Translations under genes and position numbers: made by a program
Notes under the pieces: generated by a model
Told to the model about the DNA's origin: nothing
Database searches by the model: none
What the model saw: only the letters and a program-made list of their open reading frames with translations
NCBI GenBank assembly: GCA_938083085.1
Contig: CALLKX010000042.1
Location: 62,001 to 126,000 of the forward strand
Direction of reading: 5' to 3'
Length of the DNA stretch: 64,000 bases
Source of the DNA: an uncultured bacterium
GTDB taxonomy: Bacteria > Planctomycetota > UBA1135 > GCA-002686595
Shown here: positions 26,175 to 34,914 of the stretch, in pieces
Numbering within the stretch: the stretch's first letter is position 1
Layout of the letters: each line of letters opens with the position of its first letter

Positions 26175-26927
26175 ATGAAACGCACCTCAAGCAAAGCTGG
26201 CTTCACGCTCATCGAACTGATGATCGTGGTCGCCATTATCGCCATTATCGCGGCCGTCGCCATTCCGAAGCTCATCAGCGCCCGTGTCTCCGCCAACGAG
26301 AACGCCGCTATCGCCACGCTTCGCTCTATCGCTGCTGCACAGCAGCAACTGCAGGCCTCATCGGCGATCGACACCGACGCTGACGGCGGCGGTGAGTACG
26401 GGTACTTCGGCGAGCTTGCAGGCGCCGACCCGGTTCGCGTCTACAACTCCGGCACGCCCCAGGAGGGCGCCGCTGCGGACCTCCTTGACCCGACCTACCT
26501 CCCCGTTCAGTTCGGTAACGTCGTGGACAGCGGCTCCGGCGGCGCGGTGGAGCGTCAGGGGTACTACTTCCAGATGTTCCTGCCCGAGGCCGGCCTGTCG
26601 CCCATCGCTGGCGTCGCCGAGGCGGCCGGGGGCGGTAACGACGCCGCTCTCCCGGACCCCGACAACTCGGAGCTCATCTGGTGCTGCTACGCCTGGCCGG
26701 TTCAGAACACGAAGACGGGCAACCGCGCGTTCTTCATCAACGAGCAGGGCGACGTGATGGGCACGCAGAACCGCACCACGGCCGTTAGCACCTACGACGC
26801 CTTCACCACGACGCCCGACGCCGATGCGGCCTTCACCGTCTCCGGCGACATCGGGTCCGACCCGGCCCTCGCCCAGATGGGCCTCAGCGCGCAGGACGGC
26901 AACGTCTGGACGCCGGTCGGCAACTGA
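26175..26927 (+). CDS. Type IV prepilin-like protein
   Basis: 250-residue prepilin with a short basic leader cut before Phe in KAGFTLIELMIVVAIIAIIA, with Glu at +5 as required for assembly. The hydrophobic N-terminal helix continues into NENAAIATLRSIAAAQQQLQ, then a DTDADGGGEYG segment found in planctomycete prepilins and a globular head with a CC pair. It is longer than classical PilA, so it could be a major pilin with an enlarged head or a pseudopilin. It is the only prepilin in the window, with its own leader region and a strong terminator, as expected for an abundant product. Confidence 0.9.
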   Translation: MKRTSSKAGFTLIELMIVVAIIAIIAAVAIPKLISARVSANENAAIATLRSIAAAQQQLQASSAIDTDADGGGEYGYFGELAGADPVRVYNSGTPQEGAAADLLDPTYLPVQFGNVVDSGSGGAVERQGYYFQMFLPEAGLSPIAGVAEAAGGGNDAALPDPDNSELIWCCYAWPVQNTKTGNRAFFINEQGDVMGTQNRTTAVSTYDAFTTTPDADAAFTVSGDIGSDPALAQMGLSAQDGNVWTPVGN

Positions 26928-26966
26928 TCCGACTTGATCAAACAGGCTGCCTGACGGCCTGATTGG

Positions 26967-27003
26967 GGGCGCCCCCGGCCGCAAGGCCGGGGGCGCCCTT
27001 TGT
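26967..27003 (+). terminator. Strong intrinsic terminator of the prepilin gene
   Basis: Perfect 14-bp GC stem (GGGCGCCCCCGGCC / GGCCGGGGGCGCCC) closed by a GCAA tetraloop and followed by TTTGTGATT. It is the best intrinsic terminator in the window. Confidence 0.85.
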
Positions 27004-27070
27004 GATTCCCGGCCTCTGCGGTCGGCGGTCACCCGCTATGGGTGGGCCTGGTCGGGATCTGACTTCGCCG

Positions 27071-27856
27071 TCAGCGGGCCTCGAGCGGCGTCAGCCCGAA
27101 GAGCCGTGAGGCGTTCTCGCTCGTGACGCGCGCGAGGTGCTCCGCGGAGACCCCCCGCAGCTCCGCCACGAAGCGGAGCGTGTCCGCGCAGAAGGCCGGC
27201 TCGTTCCGCTTTCCCCTGTGGGGGGTAGGAGCGAGGAACGGAGCGTCGGTCTCCACGAGCAGGAGCTCCTCTGGACACCGGCGTGCAGCCTCTTGATTCT
27301 CAGCGCTGCCCTTGAAGGTGACGATGCCGCTGAAGGAGATGTGCAGCCCCGCGTCGACGTAGTGGGGGAGCTCTTCAGGGCCCATCACGAAGCAGTGCAT
27401 GACCCCGCGGACGCCGGGGCAGCCTTGCACAAGCTCCAGGGTGTCCTCGTGGGCCTCTCGGGAGTGGATGATGACCGGCTTGTCCAGCGTGCGCGCGAGC
27501 TCAAGGTGCCAGCGGAAGGAGGCGAGCTGTGCGTCCCGCGGCGCCCACTCCTTGAACCAATCCAGGCCCGTCTCACCGACGCCCACGCAGTCGGCTCGCT
27601 GGCAGAGCTCCTCGATCGAGCGGCGTGCGCGATCATCGAACTTCGCCGCGTCGTGGGGGTGGATGCCAGCCGTGCCGTGGAGCCCCTCCTCGCGGGCTGC
27701 GAGCTCCAGCGATGCGACGGAGGTCTCCACGTCCGTTCCCACGACGACCATTCGCTCGACGCCCGCGTCGCGGGCCCGTTGAAGCACGAGGTCGCGATCG
27801 TCGTCGAACTGATCCCACCAGACGTGGCAGTGTGAGTCGGTGATCCCGCCGCTCAT
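27071..27856 (-). CDS. tatD: TatD family metal-dependent deoxyribonuclease
   Basis: 261-residue TatD-type TIM-barrel hydrolase (3'-5' exonuclease or DNA repair/quality control in characterised members). Metal ligands are visible: DSHCHVWW (HxH), GETGLDWF, IIHSREA, GVMHCF and VETDAPFLAPTPHRGKRNEP. I chose the ATG at 27856 (MSGGITDSHCH); the frame is open upstream but only the first residues before DSHCH are typical. Its start overlaps the stop of the upstream lipoprotein gene by 4 nt, so the two are coupled. It is convergent with the prepilin gene. Confidence 0.93.
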   Translation of the reverse strand: MSGGITDSHCHVWWDQFDDDRDLVLQRARDAGVERMVVVGTDVETSVASLELAAREEGLHGTAGIHPHDAAKFDDRARRSIEELCQRADCVGVGETGLDWFKEWAPRDAQLASFRWHLELARTLDKPVIIHSREAHEDTLELVQGCPGVRGVMHCFVMGPEELPHYVDAGLHISFSGIVTFKGSAENQEAARRCPEELLLVETDAPFLAPTPHRGKRNEPAFCADTLRFVAELRGVSAEHLARVTSENASRLFGLTPLEAR

Positions 27857-28908
27857 CGACAGTTGGACTGGATCACAACGTCGAGGAAGCGGGCGAAGTT
27901 GACGTCGGCCTCTCGCTGGGCGACCTCGTTGAGGAGCGCGCACGCGGTCTCCTTCGGGAAGCTCGCCAGGACGGTTTGGGCCGAGACCCGCCGCAGATAG
28001 CCGTCGCCAGTGGACTCGACCAGGGTGGTGCGGATCGCGCCGCTGGCACGCGGGTCATCCGCGTGGGCTCCCAGCGATCGCACCGCGATGACGCGCGCGT
28101 AGGGCTCGAGGGCGTAGTTGGTCGCCACCTGCGCCATCATCGGGACCGGAGACCTGCCGGAACGCTCGCAGGCCACCCGCCAGCCCTCGACGAAGAACTC
28201 ATCGTTCGGCGCGGTCTGCTGCGGCTTGCCCTGACGCTGGATGTGCGCCTCTGCCCCGGCGAAGAAGGTCTCTGGCGCGACCTCGGCGAGGAGCACGAGA
28301 GCCTCGGAGCGGTCCTCGATGAAGTGTCCGTAGGTGAAGGCTAGCTCCGCGAGGAGGGGCTCGGCTTCCTTGGGCGAGACCCGGGCGCCCAGCTCGAGCA
28401 GGGTCCGGCGAATGGCATGGTGCCGCTGTGGGTAATTGGTGAAGGCGTGCAGGGCTGCCCACCCGAGCTCGGGTCGACCGGTGGCCTCGAGCCTCTCCAA
28501 GAGAATCCGGTTGTCCATGAACCAGCGGTCGTGGTGGTCGCTGGTGAGGGTCGGGTCGAGCGGTTGGAGGGATCGGAGGAGCGCGGCCACTTGCTCCCGG
28601 TCCTGCTCGCTGATCGGCAGGCTGGGCGGCATGAGCGCGAGGGCATCCACCTCGATGGCGTCCGGCGCGAGCCGCCGCTCTCCGACCAGCGGCTCGATCA
28701 GATCCTCGGGGCTGATCGACGGGACGAAGTCGTCTGGTGCCAGGGGGAGGCCTGCGGAGCCCTCCCCATCGTCACCGCCGCCCGATCCTCCAGAGCAGGC
28801 GGTGAGGAGGGCCGCGGCGCTCATGGCCAGGAGCATCGGCGTCCACAGGTGACGGGCGCTGTGCGACATCGCACGGGCCGATTGGCCCGGATCGTGCGCC
28901 TCGGGCAT
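27853..28908 (-). CDS. Lipoprotein of unknown function
   Basis: 351-residue predicted lipoprotein (lipobox LLTAC, followed by SGGSGGGDDGEGS). The start ATG at 28908 has an AAGGAG site 6-7 nt upstream, a rare clear Shine-Dalgarno here. The mature part is mainly helical with repeated AxxxLxxLA patterns (EAEPLLAELA, VLLAEVAPETF, VIAVRSLGAHADDPRASGAI), suggestive of HEAT-like repeats. I do not recognise the family. It is coupled to tatD and divergent from giant lipoprotein 4. Confidence 0.75.
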   Translation of the reverse strand: MPEAHDPGQSARAMSHSARHLWTPMLLAMSAAALLTACSGGSGGGDDGEGSAGLPLAPDDFVPSISPEDLIEPLVGERRLAPDAIEVDALALMPPSLPISEQDREQVAALLRSLQPLDPTLTSDHHDRWFMDNRILLERLEATGRPELGWAALHAFTNYPQRHHAIRRTLLELGARVSPKEAEPLLAELAFTYGHFIEDRSEALVLLAEVAPETFFAGAEAHIQRQGKPQQTAPNDEFFVEGWRVACERSGRSPVPMMAQVATNYALEPYARVIAVRSLGAHADDPRASGAIRTTLVESTGDGYLRRVSAQTVLASFPKETACALLNEVAQREADVNFARFLDVVIQSNCR

Positions 28909-29283
28909 CAGGCACTCCTTGGAATGAAGGCCCAGGGGGGCCACGGGGGCGGAGGGGAGGGGCGGGGTATCCATGCAGTTCGGGAGAGGCGAATCTCGGG
29001 CCAAGAGGATGCCAAACCGAGGGAGCCCCCGGGCGCCGACAGAGCGGGAAGAGGACTGGCAAACCGACGGCCTCCGGCGCACTATGTACCGCCTCCCCCC
29101 ATTTTTGACCCACCGGCCAGGCTTCTCTGGCCGGCTTTCAGCCTTCCGTCCCCGCGCGGTCGCCTCGACGAAGAACCCTCCGTCGCGATCAGCCGCCGGG
29201 CACCACGCCGCCTCCCTGGCACTCGCCGGGAGTTTGCGTTGACGGTCCGCACCCCGAATCACCGGGCCCCCCTAGAAAGCACC
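28909..29283. other. Divergent intergenic region between two lipoprotein genes
   Basis: 375 nt holding the start signals for both flanking genes. It contains a perfect 8-bp hairpin (CCGGCCAG / CTGGCCGG, 29113-29134) just after TTGACC, and a TAGAAA element at 29273-29278 five nt before the downstream ATG. No RNA gene is recognised. Confidence 0.5.
29273..29278 (+). promoter_or_regulatory. TAGAAA hexamer 5 nt before lipoprotein gene 4
   Basis: TAGAAA, then GCACC, then ATG 29284; no Shine-Dalgarno. Same layout as the other -10-like elements close to starts. Confidence 0.25.
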
Positions 29284-32200
29284 ATGCGAACGCAGGCTTC
29301 CTCTGGCGATCGAGTCATCTCCGCACGCTCCTTCCTCCCCGCGGCCCTCACCGGGCTCGCGCTCCTCGCTGGATGTGGTTCCGGCTCAGGCGGCAGCGGG
29401 AGCGGCGGCGATCTGTCGATCCAGACCTGTTCCCTGAATTGCTCCGTCGGCTCCGGCGGCGATCAGGTCTTCTGCATCGTTCGAAACGTCACGGAGAACG
29501 GCGAGGTCTCAGTGACCTTCTCGGCTCCTATCGACCCGACCACCCTCACTCCGTCGACCCTCCAGGTCACGGACGTCGGGAACGGCACGTCGCCTGACGG
29601 TCTGCGCTTCCTGGATCCCCTTGACCCGCGCAGGGTCATCTTCCGCCCGGCGATCACCTTCGTCGGCGGCTCGGTGGCTTTCTCCCTGCAGCAGAACCGC
29701 AGCTACGAGATCCGGATCCCCGGGGTGCAGCAGGGGGACGCCGGTCCCTTCATCAGGAGCGTGAGCGGATCGGCGAACCAGAGCAGGATGCTCTGCACGA
29801 TTGAGACCACCGAGGGTGTCGAGGACATCGTCCCCGGCAACCCCGAGGTCGACGTGTTCGTCGACGTGGACGTGACCGTGCCGGGCGGCCCCTTCACGAC
29901 CGAGCGGACGCAGATCGGCAGCAGCGTGCAGAACGCGGTCGAGAACGTCGCGGCGAGCTCGAAGGTCTACTTCGAGTTCAACGAACTCATGAACCTCCCG
30001 ACGGTGGCCAACGTGGTCACCGGCGAGTCGCTCACGATCTTCGTCGAGCTGGACACCGACGGCGACATCTCCACTTCTGGAGCAGATCGGATCCCGATCC
30101 CCGGAACCTTTGAACTCGAGGTGGATCAATTCACACTCACCACGTCGGCGACCTTCACGCCTTTCGGTGAGATCCCCTCCGCGGGCCAGAACCAGCGGCT
30201 CCTCGTCGTGCGAGTGACCACGCTCGTGAAGGACATCGCCAACAACTCCGTCACCAGCGCGAGCGGTGGTGGCGTGCTCGTCGCGATTCCCGAGGTCCTC
30301 AACTTCAGCCAGCTCGTCCTCCCCGATGCGGATGGCGAGGGCTTCACCAACACGGACCTCGAGAACGACGCCCAGACGGGAGCAGCCTGGGGGAACGGCC
30401 GCCTCGCGGTCGGCCTCACCGGCGGCTCGGGGCGCCTCGGTTCCATCAGGATCGCAGCCGGCGAGTCTCTCGTCCTGGACACCGACAGCCAGGCGTTCCC
30501 GGCGACGGGAATCGCCCAGATCGACGTGCTCGGCAACAACACCAGCCTCCCCGGACTGCCGCCCGTCTACCCCAACTCTGTGACGGTCACGGACGGGGTG
30601 TTCGAACTCTCCTCCCTGGTGATTGAGCCCACGGGCACGTTGGTGCTCAGGGGCTCCAACCCTGCGCGTCTCCTCGTGAGGGGGCGCTGCGACCTCCAGC
30701 CGGGGTCGGTGGTTGACCTCTCGGGCGAATCGGCCCCCGAACACGACTCGTCCACCGTGGGAGAGCAAGTGTCGAGCGCGACGCCGCCCGTCGGTGGCCC
30801 CAACGGCGCGTTGGGCGGTCTCGGCGCGGACCGAGCGGACCTCGGCGCGACGAACCTGATTGGTGCTGGGGCGATCGCAAACCCCGGAGCGAACCGCGAC
30901 GGCGCCAGCGGCGGCGGTGTGGGTGCCTCGGCCATCGCGGCGGGCCCCGGCGGCGTTCGCTTCCCCGTTCTGCTGCCGCTGAGCTCCTCAGCCAACCTTG
31001 GTAACACCCAGGATGTCGGCTACAACGTCGTCGGCGATCCGAGAGACCCGACCTTCATCACCTGTGTCTCCCAGCAGCTCGGCGGCAGCGGGGGCGGGGG
31101 CGGCTACGCCCTCCCCGGTGCTGACGGGACGTCCCAGCCGGTCGGCCCCGGAGTCCTGGCGGAGAACCCCGCGGGGCTCGCGCTCAGTCCGGGGAACACG
31201 CCGGGCGGCGACAATGGTGCGCTCAACCTCGTGACTCCGCCGGTCATCACCAACGCCAATTACGACACCCGCCTGCTTCGTTGGGAGGAGGGAGACCTCC
31301 GCGGTGGAAGCGCTGGTGGCGGCGGTGGAAACCACGTCTACGGGACGAAGAACAACGCCGGCGGCGCGGGCAACAACCCGCCGGCGACCCTCTGCCTTGG
31401 CTTCTTCAACATCCTGGAGGCAGGAGACTGGATCGACCACAGCGGCGCCGGCGGCGGCGCGGGCGGCGGCGCGCTCGAGGTCCTTGCGGGTCGTGAAGCC
31501 CTCGTGTCGGGCTTCGTCGACGCCTCCGGTGGCTTTGGTGGTGGCGCCCTCTCGACGCCCGCGACGGCGGGATCGTTCGCCATGCCTGGCGGCGGGGCCT
31601 CCGGTGGAGCGCTGCGCCTCCGAGCGCCGGTGGTGAACATCGCCGCGACCGCGCAGATCAACATCAATGGCGGCCTTGGTGGGTTCGCCCCCTGGTCCTT
31701 GACGACCACGGGGACGCCGATTCAGGCCCGCGGTGGTATGGGCAGCCCCGGGCTGATCCGGGTTGAGGACTCGAGTCCGAACGGTGCCCCTATCAGCTAT
31801 GAGGACGTGAGGCAGCGAGTCCTCCCCTTCGACCCGTTGCCCGGAAACGAGTTCACGGCACTGAACTACCTGAGCGTACAAGCGGGCTACCTTGACTCGT
31901 CGACGCTGGGCACGCAGCGCCCCGACACCCTCAGCGGCGGGACGTCTTGCTGGATCCGTCCGGAGGGCAACTTCCTCCAGTTGGTCTTCGAGCCGGACTC
32001 GGGCACCTCGGTGGCAGAGCAGGGTTGGACCATGGACATCGAGCTCTCGAACGGCGACCTGCGTCCCTTCCGTGGCACGAGCACAGCCTTCCCGAATGAG
32101 TGGGAAGCGGTCTTCGGCAACGAGCTCGGCACCTCGCCGATCGTCGTGCGCTTCCAGGGCGGCCGCTCGCAGTCCTCGTCGCTCATGGATCCCTGCGACG

Positions 32201-32439
32201 TGGACGAGAACGACCCGTTCGGTGAGGTTCTCCCGGGCTCTCTGACCCCCTGGGTGGGTCACCCCGCTGAGATTGGCCTCGTGACGACGCCGGGCGGAGC
32301 GAACTACACGCCGAACATGATTCGGTTCTGCGTCCTCTTCGACAAGACGAACGAGCCGGGGGACGACCCGGGGCAGACCCTGATCGACGAGACGGTCGTC
32401 GGGATCACGAACGTCCGGATCATCGCCAACCCCGACTGA
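29284..32439 (+). CDS. Giant Ig-like, glycine-rich lipoprotein 4
   Basis: 1051-residue predicted lipoprotein with lipobox LLAGC and a GSGSGGSGSGG linker. It has SbsA/Big_5-type units (VSVTFSAPIDPTTLTPSTLQ; SKVYFEFNELMNLPTVANVV), then a beta-rich domain with glycine clusters (GGSGGGGGY, GGSAGGGGGNH, GGGAGGG) closely resembling lipoprotein 2. The end, MIRFCVLFD ... GITNVRIIANPD, follows the shared terminal pattern. A TAGAAA hexamer lies 5 nt before the ATG and no Shine-Dalgarno is present. It lies beyond the pilus genes, so the family brackets them. Function unknown; surface display inferred. Confidence 0.75.
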   Translation: MRTQASSGDRVISARSFLPAALTGLALLAGCGSGSGGSGSGGDLSIQTCSLNCSVGSGGDQVFCIVRNVTENGEVSVTFSAPIDPTTLTPSTLQVTDVGNGTSPDGLRFLDPLDPRRVIFRPAITFVGGSVAFSLQQNRSYEIRIPGVQQGDAGPFIRSVSGSANQSRMLCTIETTEGVEDIVPGNPEVDVFVDVDVTVPGGPFTTERTQIGSSVQNAVENVAASSKVYFEFNELMNLPTVANVVTGESLTIFVELDTDGDISTSGADRIPIPGTFELEVDQFTLTTSATFTPFGEIPSAGQNQRLLVVRVTTLVKDIANNSVTSASGGGVLVAIPEVLNFSQLVLPDADGEGFTNTDLENDAQTGAAWGNGRLAVGLTGGSGRLGSIRIAAGESLVLDTDSQAFPATGIAQIDVLGNNTSLPGLPPVYPNSVTVTDGVFELSSLVIEPTGTLVLRGSNPARLLVRGRCDLQPGSVVDLSGESAPEHDSSTVGEQVSSATPPVGGPNGALGGLGADRADLGATNLIGAGAIANPGANRDGASGGGVGASAIAAGPGGVRFPVLLPLSSSANLGNTQDVGYNVVGDPRDPTFITCVSQQLGGSGGGGGYALPGADGTSQPVGPGVLAENPAGLALSPGNTPGGDNGALNLVTPPVITNANYDTRLLRWEEGDLRGGSAGGGGGNHVYGTKNNAGGAGNNPPATLCLGFFNILEAGDWIDHSGAGGGAGGGALEVLAGREALVSGFVDASGGFGGGALSTPATAGSFAMPGGGASGGALRLRAPVVNIAATAQININGGLGGFAPWSLTTTGTPIQARGGMGSPGLIRVEDSSPNGAPISYEDVRQRVLPFDPLPGNEFTALNYLSVQAGYLDSSTLGTQRPDTLSGGTSCWIRPEGNFLQLVFEPDSGTSVAEQGWTMDIELSNGDLRPFRGTSTAFPNEWEAVFGNELGTSPIVVRFQGGRSQSSSLMDPCDVDENDPFGEVLPGSLTPWVGHPAEIGLVTTPGGANYTPNMIRFCVLFDKTNEPGDDPGQTLIDETVVGITNVRIIANPD

Positions 32440-32464
32440 TCTCCGGATCTTCGGACGGCCGGGG

Positions 32465-32495
32465 GGGCCCGTCCGCGCCTCGCGCGGGCGGGCCC
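32465..32495 (+). terminator. Terminator hairpin after lipoprotein gene 4
   Basis: 14-bp stem (GGGCCCGTCCGCGC with its partner, one G-T wobble) and a CTC loop, 25 nt after the stop codon. Confidence 0.7.
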
Positions 32496-32530
32496 CTCCG
32501 TCATTCCTCCAGCCGCCCCACGTCGACGCG

Positions 32531-33757
32531 TTGAACACCAGGGATCAGAGACCGGACCGTGCCTCCGGAGTCCTGCGTGCGGGTGCTGTGGTGATCGATG
32601 CCTCGGACGTTCGCTTCAACGCCGCGGTCCGGTTTGCGGGGGGGCGGATCGAGGCCGTCGAGCCTGCACAGGGGCTGACGCGGGACGAGGAGCAGACCAT
32701 CCTCGCTCCGGGGCTGGTCAATGCCCACGCCCACCTGGACCTCGGCGCTGCGCCACCGGGGGAACCTCCGGCTGGTGGATTCCTGGGCTGGGTCGCGGCG
32801 GTGATGAAGACCCGGGGTGGTACGACTGAGGCCGAGGTGGGGGCTGGCGCGCGAGGCGCGGCGAGCCGGCTCCTCGCGACGGGCACCACGACGGTGCTCG
32901 ACATCGACGCCTCTGGCGCCGGGCGTGAGGCCCTGGAAGGGTCGCCCTTGCGCCTGGTGTCCTTGCGGGAGGTGATCGATGGTTCGCCGTCTTCGCCGGA
33001 TGACCGCACCGGGGCCGCCCTCGAGTTTGCGCGTGAGGCCGTCCACCGCCCGATCACCGAGCGACGGGCGTCGGGGCTCTCGCCCCACGGGGTCCACACG
33101 GTGAGCGACGCGCTCCTCGGAGAGCTTTCCAGGCTGTCAAGCGGAGCGCCCGTTGTCATCCACTGGGCGGAGACCCCCGAGGAGACCCTGTGGATGCTGG
33201 AGGGGGAGGGGCCGTTCAGCGACTGGCTCGGCCCGTCTCCCCGCGTCTCGGGAGCGGAGCGCCTTCGGCGGGCAGGGCTCCTGCGGGGAGCCGTGCTGGT
33301 CCATGGCAACCACCCTGCTCCTGGGGAACTCGAGGCCCTCGTGGGGTTCGACGTGGCCGTTGTGCACTGCCCGGGCAGCCATATGTACTTCTCCCGGCCG
33401 CCGTTCGCCCTAGAGGACTTCCACGCGGCAGGGATCGCCGTCGCTCTGGGGACGGACTCGGCGGCCAGCAACGCGGATCTCGACATGCACCGTGAGATCC
33501 GAATCGCCCGGGAGACCCTCGGCGTGAGCGGTGCCGAGGCATGGCGGATGGCGACCGAGGTGGGCGCGCGGATCGCTCCTTGGGCCCACGTCTCCGGGCG
33601 GCTCGGGGTTGGGGACGCCGCGGACCTGCAGCGCCTTCGCCCCGCGGTGTGGTCCGGGGAAGCTCAGCGAGATGGAGAGGCGCTGCTCGACCTCCTCACG
33701 GCTGGGGAGCTGGCCGTGGAGGGCGTCTGGATTGCCGGCGCGCGAGTCGAGGGCTGA
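32531..33757 (+). CDS. Amidohydrolase family deaminase/hydrolase
   Basis: 408-residue metal-dependent amidohydrolase of the TrzA/AtzA/guanine-deaminase type. Family signatures: LAPGLVNAHAHLDLG (HxH metal pair), VVIHWAETPEE, VLVHGNH, VVHCPGSHMYFS and ALGTDSAASNADLDM (catalytic Asp). The substrate cannot be read from sequence; aminofutalosine, methylthioadenosine or guanine-type compounds are options in this group. The only start preserving the full N-terminal beta sandwich is TTG at 32531; there is no ribosome site and internal GTGs are possible. It is followed 74 nt on by the DHH gene. Confidence 0.82.
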   Translation: MNTRDQRPDRASGVLRAGAVVIDASDVRFNAAVRFAGGRIEAVEPAQGLTRDEEQTILAPGLVNAHAHLDLGAAPPGEPPAGGFLGWVAAVMKTRGGTTEAEVGAGARGAASRLLATGTTTVLDIDASGAGREALEGSPLRLVSLREVIDGSPSSPDDRTGAALEFAREAVHRPITERRASGLSPHGVHTVSDALLGELSRLSSGAPVVIHWAETPEETLWMLEGEGPFSDWLGPSPRVSGAERLRRAGLLRGAVLVHGNHPAPGELEALVGFDVAVVHCPGSHMYFSRPPFALEDFHAAGIAVALGTDSAASNADLDMHREIRIARETLGVSGAEAWRMATEVGARIAPWAHVSGRLGVGDAADLQRLRPAVWSGEAQRDGEALLDLLTAGELAVEGVWIAGARVEG

Positions 33758-33796
33758 AATGGGGCAAGGTGCGGAGAATTCCTCGACGGGGCGCTA

Positions 33797-33813
33797 CACG
33801 TAGACTCTACGTG
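33797..33813. promoter_or_regulatory. Inverted repeat CACGTAG-ACT-CTACGTG before the DHH gene
   Basis: Perfect 7-bp inverted repeat with a 3-nt spacer, embedding a TAGACT hexamer, 19 nt before the ATG at 33832. It could be an operator over a -10 element. Speculative. Confidence 0.35.
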
Positions 33814-33831
33814 CCGAATGCATTGATCCAC

Positions 33832-34902
33832 ATGAGCACCCCCCGAACCGAATATCAGCCGCCCGAGGCGACAACCGCCCAGCTCGACGCCGTCGAACTC
33901 CTCCGCTCATCGGAGCGGGTTCTCCTGACGGGGCACGAGCGCCCCGACGGCGATTGTCTCGGGTCCCAGGCGGCGCTGGCGAGGGTCCTCAACGCCCGGG
34001 GGCAGAGCGCCTTCGTGCTGAACCCTGACGCGCCCGAGGCCCGCTACGGCGAGGTGACCGAGCTCGCAGAGTTCCTCGTGGACGACGGGGGTGCGATTCC
34101 CGATCACGACCTGGTGGTCATGTTGGACGGGGGAGACCTCTCCCGGACGGGTCACCTGGCGGAGCGCCTCGAGGCCGCGCCCTCTCAGAAGCTGGTCATC
34201 GACCACCACCTGCATGAGGGCGACGAGTGGTGGGACGGCGCCTTCATCGACACGACAGCCTCGGCGACGGGCGTCCTCGTGCGCCGCATCGCGGGGCACC
34301 TCGGGGCGACCATGGACGCCGGGATGGCGCGCGCGATCTTCACGACGCTCGTGACGGACACGGGGTGGTTCAAGTACTCGAACACGGACGAGGAGACGAT
34401 GCTCATCGGGGCCGAGATGCTGCGCGCTGGCGTCCGTCCTGCGCAGCTCTACAGCGATCTCTTTCAGCGGCAGGAGCCCGAGCATCCGCGGAGCCTGGCC
34501 GCGGCCTTGACGCGGACCGCGTACTTCGCCGACGGGGCCATCGCCGTGATCGACCTCCCCCTCGGACCGGACGGCCGCTCCTCGGCTGCTGACGGTGACG
34601 TGGCCCTCGACATCCTCCGGTCCGTGGAGCAGGTTGAGGTCGCGCTCATCGTCAGGGAGATCGGAGCTTCTCGGACCAAGCTCTCCGCGCGGAGTAAGGG
34701 GGCCTTCAACGTGCAGAAGCTGGCGCACCGCTTCGGCGGGGGCGGGCACGCCAAGGCCGCCGGAGCCACCATCGAGCAGCCGTTGTCCCACGCGCGCCTG
34801 GACCTGGTGGAGGCCGCCGTGGAGCAGCTGGCGGGGACAAAGGACCGGCGCGCCACGCCACGCTCGGCGGCGGAGGCGGAAAGGCGGAACCGAGGAGCGT
34901 AG
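33832..34902 (+). CDS. DHH/DHHA1 phosphoesterase (NrnA-like)
   Basis: 356-residue phosphoesterase of the NrnA type, which degrades nanoRNAs and in some bacteria pAp. Motifs: GHERPDGDCLGSQAAL (first metal motif), VMLDGGD, VIDHHLHEG (DHH), TDTGWFKYSN, and the C-terminal DHHA1 substrate motif RFGGGGHAKAAG. I chose ATG 33832 (MSTPRTEYQ); a GTG at 33811 is in frame. The stop codon TAG lies inside a TAGACT element that may be the promoter of the next gene, 12 nt downstream. Confidence 0.9.
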   Translation: MSTPRTEYQPPEATTAQLDAVELLRSSERVLLTGHERPDGDCLGSQAALARVLNARGQSAFVLNPDAPEARYGEVTELAEFLVDDGGAIPDHDLVVMLDGGDLSRTGHLAERLEAAPSQKLVIDHHLHEGDEWWDGAFIDTTASATGVLVRRIAGHLGATMDAGMARAIFTTLVTDTGWFKYSNTDEETMLIGAEMLRAGVRPAQLYSDLFQRQEPEHPRSLAAALTRTAYFADGAIAVIDLPLGPDGRSSAADGDVALDILRSVEQVEVALIVREIGASRTKLSARSKGAFNVQKLAHRFGGGGHAKAAGATIEQPLSHARLDLVEAAVEQLAGTKDRRATPRSAAEAERRNRGA

Positions 34903-34905
34903 ACT
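34900..34905 (+). promoter_or_regulatory. TAGACT hexamer 9 nt before the metallophosphoesterase gene
   Basis: TAGACT overlaps the DHH stop codon and ends 9 nt before a TTG start with no Shine-Dalgarno. Same pattern as at 24608, 50998 and 58368. Confidence 0.3.
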
Positions 34906-34914
34906 CTGGTCACC

